From the NCBI GenBank assembly GCA_002633005.1, contig NMRA01000132.1, forward strand, positions 577,162-637,161: 60,000 bases of DNA, read 5' to 3'. The stretch comes from Phoronis australis. Lineage: Eukaryota; Phoronida; Phoronidae. Shown here in pieces: positions 58,001-60,000 of this stretch. The notes below the pieces were generated by a model that worked only from the letters and a program-made list of their open reading frames with translations, did no database searches and was not told the origin of the DNA. Each line of letters begins with the position of its first letter. Position 1 is the first letter of the stretch. A program made the translations under genes and the position numbers.

Positions 58001-58771
58001 TTGGCGTTACTTGAAACTGATTGTATTTCAATGAATCATTGTTTGTATTTGATAAAAATAATTGCTGTTGATATGACATTTAATAGTCCATGTGCACATA
58101 TTTGACATTTTAATGTTTAACAACACGGCAAATGCACGGCTGGTTCCCGGCAGCACGTACGCGAAGGGCGGGAACTTCAGCTTTCAAAGTTCGCCGGTAG
58201 GTCCGCGACTTCTGACCTTCGGCCTGGTTAAAAAAATGAAAAAGTTGATTTCACGATTTTGGGAACTGAAATAATTCGCCGAAAAGCTTCCGGCGTACAG
58301 AGCGCCTATAGCCTCTACATCGCCTCTGGTTCGGGCCAACAGAGGCGATGGTCATTGCCTAAGGACGCCTGTGCCCGGTGGTAAAAATTGGAGCGCATGC
58401 AGTGTAAAAATGGACAATTGCGGATTAGGGTAACTAAAAAAGGGGACTTTAATGTTTTAATCAGGGTTAGCCACAATTCTCCATGAAGCCTGTGGCGTAT
58501 GAAGCTCTTATATGTCTCCTATACGAGCTTCACCGTCTATACTGGGGCCGACTAGAGACTGTGTCTGATCACTGACTGCTGCCTGTGCTGGCTAGCTGTA
58601 ACAGGTCAGTCCACAAGCTCGTAAGTAATTGAGGTTCTCTACATATATTTTGTGACACAAAGTTAACAGTATTACCTGAACAGGTGTCATGCGATCAAAC
58701 CCTAACTGCTGAAGTGACTTGGAGATTTCTGTACTCAAAAAAACTGGCAAACTTTCCCACTTATCTTCCAT
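27968..58771 (-). CDS. DDX55: ATP-dependent RNA helicase DDX55 (whole gene, spliced)
   Basis: Sixteen coding exons join in frame to 589 residues (human about 600). Motifs in order: Q motif GFDRMTPVQ (24-32), Walker A AVTGSGKT (49-56), PTREL, TPGR, DEAD (167-170), SAT (198-200), ARGVD (325-329) and HRCGRTAR (350-357). The DDX55-type C-terminal region follows, with [29 protein letters not shown], Lys/Arg-rich tracts and a final acidic tail. The family (yeast Spb4 orthologue) acts in the nucleolus in maturation of the large ribosomal subunit; that role is from family knowledge. Intron 2 (39057-54603) holds a complete gene on the other strand. All motifs are intact, so the gene looks functional. 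Confidence 0.96.
29246..29404 (-). CDS. DDX55: DDX55 exon 15 (basic, then acidic region)
   Basis: Residues 516-568. [20 protein letters not shown] leads into a long Lys/Glu tract, then [20 protein letters not shown], which matches the human [12 protein letters not shown] stretch. Donor GTAATG. Confidence 0.92.
29977..30033. repeat. 19-bp tandem repeat, three copies
   Basis: GTGCTTATGCACTTCACAT three times without interruption, in DDX55 intron 14. Confidence 0.95.
30345..30441 (-). CDS. DDX55: DDX55 exon 14 (basic region)
   Basis: Residues 484-515, [20 protein letters not shown] and [12 protein letters not shown]. Lys-rich, as in the family's C-terminal extension. Donor GTTAGC. Confidence 0.9.
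31073..31199 (-). CDS. DDX55: DDX55 exon 13
   Basis: Residues 442-482, [20 protein letters not shown], then [20 protein letters not shown] and Y. The PKMPEL motif is conserved. Donor GTGAGT. Confidence 0.93.
31441..31529 (-). CDS. DDX55: DDX55 exon 12 (C-terminal domain)
   Basis: Residues 412-440, [20 protein letters not shown] and ECSVIFRLK, the signature block shared by DDX55 and Spb4-type helicases. Donor GTAAGT. Confidence 0.94.
32179..32258 (-). CDS. DDX55: DDX55 exon 11
   Basis: Residues 385-410, [20 protein letters not shown] and SIARTD, matching the family's region after motif VI. Donor GTGAGG. Confidence 0.88.
32641..32830. repeat. Possible tRNA-derived SINE fragment
   Basis: The segment has an A-box-like ACACCTAGTGGGA and a B-box-like GTGGGTTTGAGTC about 45 bases apart. 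Its 3' part (TTGATCAGTGCAATG, then CACGTCTGGTACAA) recurs with changes at about 17548-17613 in another gene. I could not fold it into a functional tRNA. Confidence 0.4.
32875..32989 (-). CDS. DDX55: DDX55 exon 10 (motif VI)
   Basis: Residues 347-384, [20 protein letters not shown], then [26 protein letters not shown] is the arginine-finger motif VI. Donor GTAAGT. Confidence 0.95.
33541..33633 (-). CDS. DDX55: DDX55 exon 9 (ARGVD motif)
   Basis: Residues 316-345, [20 protein letters not shown] and [10 protein letters not shown]. Acceptor TGTAG, donor GTGAGT. Confidence 0.95.
34682..34771 (-). CDS. DDX55: DDX55 exon 8
   Basis: Residues 286-314, [20 protein letters not shown] then IFSSFRQLT, matching the CIHGKMKYKRNKIF block of the family. 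Acceptor CTAG, donor GTAATG. Confidence 0.93.
34790..35410. repeat. 20-bp minisatellite in DDX55 intron 7
   Basis: The unit AGTCACATGGAGTGTGAAAC (sometimes 21 bases with an extra A) runs nearly perfectly from about 35040 to 35380. Degenerate copies extend left to about 34790, close to exon 8. Unit boundaries drift, as is typical of slippage and unequal exchange. Confidence 0.95.
35865..35989 (-). CDS. DDX55: DDX55 exon 7 (start of second RecA domain)
   Basis: Residues 244-284, [20 protein letters not shown] and [20 protein letters not shown]. Acceptor TTTCAG, donor GTAAGT, phase 2 out. Confidence 0.94.
36576..36765 (-). CDS. DDX55: DDX55 exon 6 (SAT motif)
   Basis: Residues 180-243, with [20 protein letters not shown], then [20 protein letters not shown] and ending NLKNYYM. 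This is the end of the first RecA domain and the linker. Donor GTATGG. Confidence 0.95.
37075..37130 (-). CDS. DDX55: DDX55 exon 5 (DEAD motif)
   Basis: Residues 162-179, [18 protein letters not shown], containing the Walker B DEAD box. Only 56 bases. Donor GTAGGT. Confidence 0.95.
37278..37371 (-). CDS. DDX55: DDX55 exon 4 (TPGR motif)
   Basis: Completes G130, then residues 131-161, [20 protein letters not shown] and [11 protein letters not shown]. Donor GTATGT. Confidence 0.94.
37960..38480. repeat. Dispersed repeat, copy 1, with internal hairpin
   Basis: Contains CAGTGTGGACAC, CTTGTTC-rich segments and GTGTGTGGACAGGTCTTAAA. A diverged relative is at 47925-48300. Within it, GGGCGTCCAAATG (38289-38301) is exactly inverted at 38350-38362, and GGGGTCCT/AGGACC pairs inside that, making a long hairpin. 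Confidence 0.6.
38902..39056 (-). CDS. DDX55: DDX55 exon 3 (PTREL and GG motifs)
   Basis: Residues 79-129, [20 protein letters not shown] and so on to the [20 protein letters not shown] stretch. Acceptor TTAG, donor GTAAGA, phase 2 out. Confidence 0.94.
40380..41040. repeat. Two diverged direct copies of a segment of about 250-300 bp
   Basis: About 40395-40620 and 40745-41030 share the order of motifs: GCACCAAA.GACCTGAAA, CAGATATG, CTCAAAATCT.AGTTTGCA, ATTGAAAAGAATT and GATGACCTTTGCA, then a GGTGCAT motif. The copies differ at many positions. Confidence 0.6.
41192..41437. repeat. Tandem duplication, period about 124 bp
   Basis: AATCTCAGGGGTTAC at 41192 recurs at 41316, and the following 110 bases match closely (ATTTCAATAGTTTATTACCC in both). 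Confidence 0.92.
43816..44318. mobile_element. Non-autonomous DNA transposon with GGCGGAT ends
   Basis: The left end CAGTGGCGGATCTAGG and the right end, read inward, CATAGGCGGATTTAGG form imperfect inverted repeats, each followed by a G-run and GGGCCC. No coding capacity. Ends of this type are seen in hAT-like elements, but I see no clear 8-bp target duplication, so the class is unsure. Confidence 0.6.
44545..44685 (+). CDS. Nested gene exon 1
   Basis: Residues 1-47, [20 protein letters not shown], then [20 protein letters not shown] and NQSIAVQ. Donor GTAAGA. The ATG is the first in the frame, and no signal peptide is seen. Confidence 0.72.
44545..52236 (+). CDS. Nested gene in DDX55 intron: ZU5/UPA-like protein (whole gene, spliced)
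   Basis: Four coding exons, 44545-44685, 47517-47863, 50648-51138 and 51968-52236, join in frame to 415 residues with good GT-AG borders. No gene name is recognised. Residues 60-165 have the spacing and motifs of a ZU5 domain: LSP, a conserved F.A.V.L strand, W..L, then [13 protein letters not shown]. Residues 165-325 form a second beta-rich block that could be a UPA domain. The C-terminal 90 residues are hydrophilic with a Pro-rich patch (KPVPIPPRP at 364-372). ZU5-UPA modules occur in UNC5, ankyrins, PIDD and the FIIND of NLRP1 and CARD8. No death, CARD or membrane segment is visible here. Domain assignment is inference; the gene structure itself is well supported. Confidence 0.78.
46664..46906. 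mobile_element. Diverged copy of the 16787-17006 MITE
   Basis: Shares CACCAATTTC.GACAAAAA, ACATTGTTG.G.ATG.CCAC, GAACGTGAGAA.GCATTAAT and the closing GTGTCC.AAAT.GGTG with the other copy. Its ends are more degraded. It sits in an intron of the nested gene. Confidence 0.65.
47517..47863 (+). CDS. Nested gene exon 2 (ZU5-like)
   Basis: Residues 48-162, beginning [20 protein letters not shown] and ending [13 protein letters not shown]. Acceptor CTTATAG, donor GTAAGT, phase 2 out. Confidence 0.8.
47925..48300. repeat. Dispersed repeat, copy 2 (relative of 37960-38480)
   Basis: Shares GTTGTTGCTT, AGTGTG.ACA.TATTTA.ACTAG, TACTCCACCT/TACCCCACCT and TTCT.GG.TAACTTG motifs in the same order. Confidence 0.55.
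50648..51138 (+). CDS. Nested gene exon 3 (UPA-like?)
   Basis: Residues 164-326, a long open frame starting [20 protein letters not shown] and ending KMKPNIYR. Acceptor TTACAG, donor GTAAAA, phase 1 out. Confidence 0.82.
51968..52236 (+). CDS. Nested gene exon 4 and stop
   Basis: Residues 328-415, [20 protein letters not shown] and on to a basic Ser/Thr-rich end, then TAG. Acceptor CTTGCAG. It joins exon 3 in phase to make an Asp codon. Confidence 0.78.
53090..53243. repeat. 39-bp minisatellite, about four copies
   Basis: The unit contains CGCCTGTGATTCACAATACG then TCCAGGTAATGTCCGCATG. The outer copies are slightly changed. Confidence 0.92.
53900..54380. repeat. Dispersed repeat family R1, copy 3
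   Basis: AAAAGTATATATTTTCTAAA, GGGTCATGTGACCATA and GTCAAATTTGGACATT blocks, in the same orientation as copies 1 and 2. Confidence 0.6.
54604..54741 (-). CDS. DDX55: DDX55 exon 2 (Walker A)
   Basis: Residues 33-78, including [20 protein letters not shown] and [16 protein letters not shown]. Phase 0 at both ends. Confidence 0.96.
56695..56857. repeat. 163-bp direct repeat, copy A
   Basis: Identical in length and, by eye, at all but one base to 58362-58524. Confidence 0.93.
56872..56975. repeat. Cluster of CCAGGTCGCA repeats
   Basis: CAGGTCGCA, or close variants, occur four times at intervals of about 27-35 bases, with one GGTCGCATTTGCGACC palindrome at the start. Confidence 0.75.
57830..57993. 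other. Assembly gap (164 N)
   Basis: Run of N within DDX55 intron 1, preceded by a G/C homopolymer-rich stretch at 57735-57785. Confidence 0.99.
58362..58524. repeat. 163-bp direct repeat, copy B
   Basis: Matches 56695-56857 (one G/C difference, GTTAGC versus GTTAGG). It continues into the right inverted end at 58525-58557, which copy A lacks. Confidence 0.93.
58676..58771 (-). CDS. DDX55: DDX55 exon 1
   Basis: Residues 1-32, [20 protein letters not shown] then [12 protein letters not shown]. The ATG at 58771 is supported by alignment with the vertebrate start (WESLPV). Donor GTAATA. Confidence 0.92.
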
Positions 58772-59280
58772 GCTTTTGCAGAAGACAAACGCGAGTTAAT
58801 ATAGGTCAAGAGAGGTCAAGTACGGTAACGAAATCATTACACAATTATTTCAGAGACTGACGGATCTGAAATCAGATACATCATAATATTTAATTTGTAT
58901 TTATAGTCATTTGTGTCAATAGCAACTTATTTAGTTTTTATTTTTAGACATGTTTAAGCACTGGAAGGATATGTTATTAGTTTTGTGTACTAAGTCGGAA
59001 ATATCCACCTTCTGTTCTAACATTTTCTATTCAAAGTCTCTATTTAAATCATTTTTGTAATTTGACCTATGAAATCAGGCGTGCTATGATAGTTCATATT
59101 ATTTAAGACCATCTATTATTGATATAAAAACAAATTAATCGTCAGTTTTCGAACTATTGTTTTTTTTACCGGATGCCAACCATTTGAAAACGAGACTGGT
59201 CCATCTGTACAGGTTGTTGGTGATCGCTATCTGTGAAAGCCCACTCTCATTGCTGCAGATTAAGGAATTTGTGTTTCAGA
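58772..59280. promoter_or_regulatory. Probable DDX55 promoter and 5' untranslated region, possibly bidirectional
   Basis: Sequence between the DDX55 start codon (-) and a candidate + strand start at 59281. I see no clear TATA box or other named element; the call rests on position only. Confidence 0.45.
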
Positions 59281-59367
59281 ATGGCAAAGCTAGTAGCAGT
59301 TTGTCGTTCTGATGATTACCCTTTTGAAAGGAGACAAACACCTCTGGTGGTGGATGACAATTTAACG
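59281..59367 (+). CDS. Candidate first coding exon of a divergent gene at the window edge
   Basis: ATG followed by MAKLVAVCRSDDYPFERRQT and PLVVDDNLT, then a possible donor GTTAGT at 59368. A possible acceptor TTCTCAG ends at 59929. Joined there in phase 0, it would continue DTPAETITFLENLEVS and stop, giving a 45-residue protein; the other two frames of that exon are open to the window end. The family is not recognised. TTTCAG just before the ATG could also be an acceptor. Confidence 0.3.
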
Positions 59368-60000
59368 GTTAGTAGCTCTCCCGCGCATTCGACTATAAGT
59401 TGGGACCAGTTGGCTGTCGTTACAACATACAGGAAAATACAACGTTAACTGTCGTAAACAGTATTGTTTACCACCCTACTCCTAAATCATAGTCACTTGA
59501 TAGGGGTGTTTTCTAAATCCTCTTTTCGTGTTGATTCAAAAAATGGATAAAATGTAATGATTGTTCCTTTCTTGCATTTGCATTAATCACTTTTCCGTTG
59601 ATCTTCATTTCAGTGCGCTGAGACAAGAACTGTCATTTTCCATTAGAGTGACCTCTGTTGGTCACAGGATGACACAATCATGCACTACTAAATAATGCCT
59701 AACTAGGCTTTTGTGTAATAAATGTTGGATGTCAAGTAGTTCTCTTCTTTCAGTTTGGACACTAGATAGGGACTAGCATCAGCAGCTGCATATCTAGCCT
59801 TGCCCTGGCTTGGGCTTGGTCGTTGTAGGCAGTAGCACATCCCTATAACATTATCAATATATTAATTTGCGCATGTAGCATTGACTGTTAACTTTGGCTC
59901 TATTAATGAACATTTGTTTTTCCTTCTCAGGATACCCCAGCGGAAACCATTACTTTTTTGGAAAATTTGGAAGTCTCGTGATAGTGTCAAGAAGACTGAA

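Larger units (their letters stand above)
55916..58574. mobile_element. Possible 2.6-kb inverted-repeat element spanning the assembly gap
   Basis: The left end CTCTAGTTGGCCCCAGTA (from 55929) and the right end, read inward, CTCTAGTCGGCCCCAGTA (from 58557) continue as matching GAAGCTC.TATAGGAG for about 40 bases. CAGTG lies just outside each. The interior includes 163-bp direct repeats, the N gap and repeated GGTCGCA motifs. No transposase is seen. Confidence 0.5.

Overview
This is animal genomic DNA. It is AT-rich, with long introns, GT-AG splice junctions, many short interspersed repeats and small non-autonomous transposons, and two assembly N positions or gaps. I found no operons, ribosome binding sites or other bacterial features. 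The two recognisable genes, a smoothelin-type calponin-homology (CH) protein and the DEAD-box RNA helicase DDX55, together with a ZU5/UPA-like protein, suggest an invertebrate, most likely an invertebrate deuterostome such as a hemichordate, echinoderm or amphioxus. That placement is an inference; I could not determine the species.

Layout. About 1-4976 has no coding exon I can support. From 4989 to 23624 (+) lies a smoothelin-like gene of 11 coding positions. It opens with a smoothelin domain, continues with a charged coiled-coil-like stretch and a Ser/Thr-rich linker, and ends in a CH domain. The first helix of the CH domain is encoded three times in a row, by exons at 17712-17793, 19386-19506 and 20634-20718. 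All three enter in phase 2 and leave in phase 0. Using two of them, or none, would break the frame, so they look like a mutually exclusive cassette. This is the most interesting observation in the window.

From 58771 back to 27968 (-) lies DDX55, resolved into 16 coding exons that join in frame to 589 residues with all the DEAD-box motifs. It is convergent with the smoothelin gene; the two stop codons are about 4.3 kb apart. The 15.5-kb second intron of DDX55 contains a complete four-exon gene on the opposite (+) strand, 44545-52236 (415 residues), whose middle resembles ZU5/UPA domains. At the right edge, a possible first exon of a divergent + strand gene begins near 59281, so 58772-59280 may be a shared promoter.

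Repeats fill much of the non-coding sequence. They include a 1.57-kb tandem duplication with an N at its junction (6829-9984), a 20-bp minisatellite (34790-35410), several inverted-repeat mini-transposons (one with 6-bp target duplications, one with TA duplications), dispersed repeat families shared between introns, and a 163-bp nearly perfect direct repeat on either side of the assembly gap (57830-57993). Exon borders were set by eye from reading frame, homology remembered from the vertebrate families and GT/AG dinucleotides. No transcript evidence was available.
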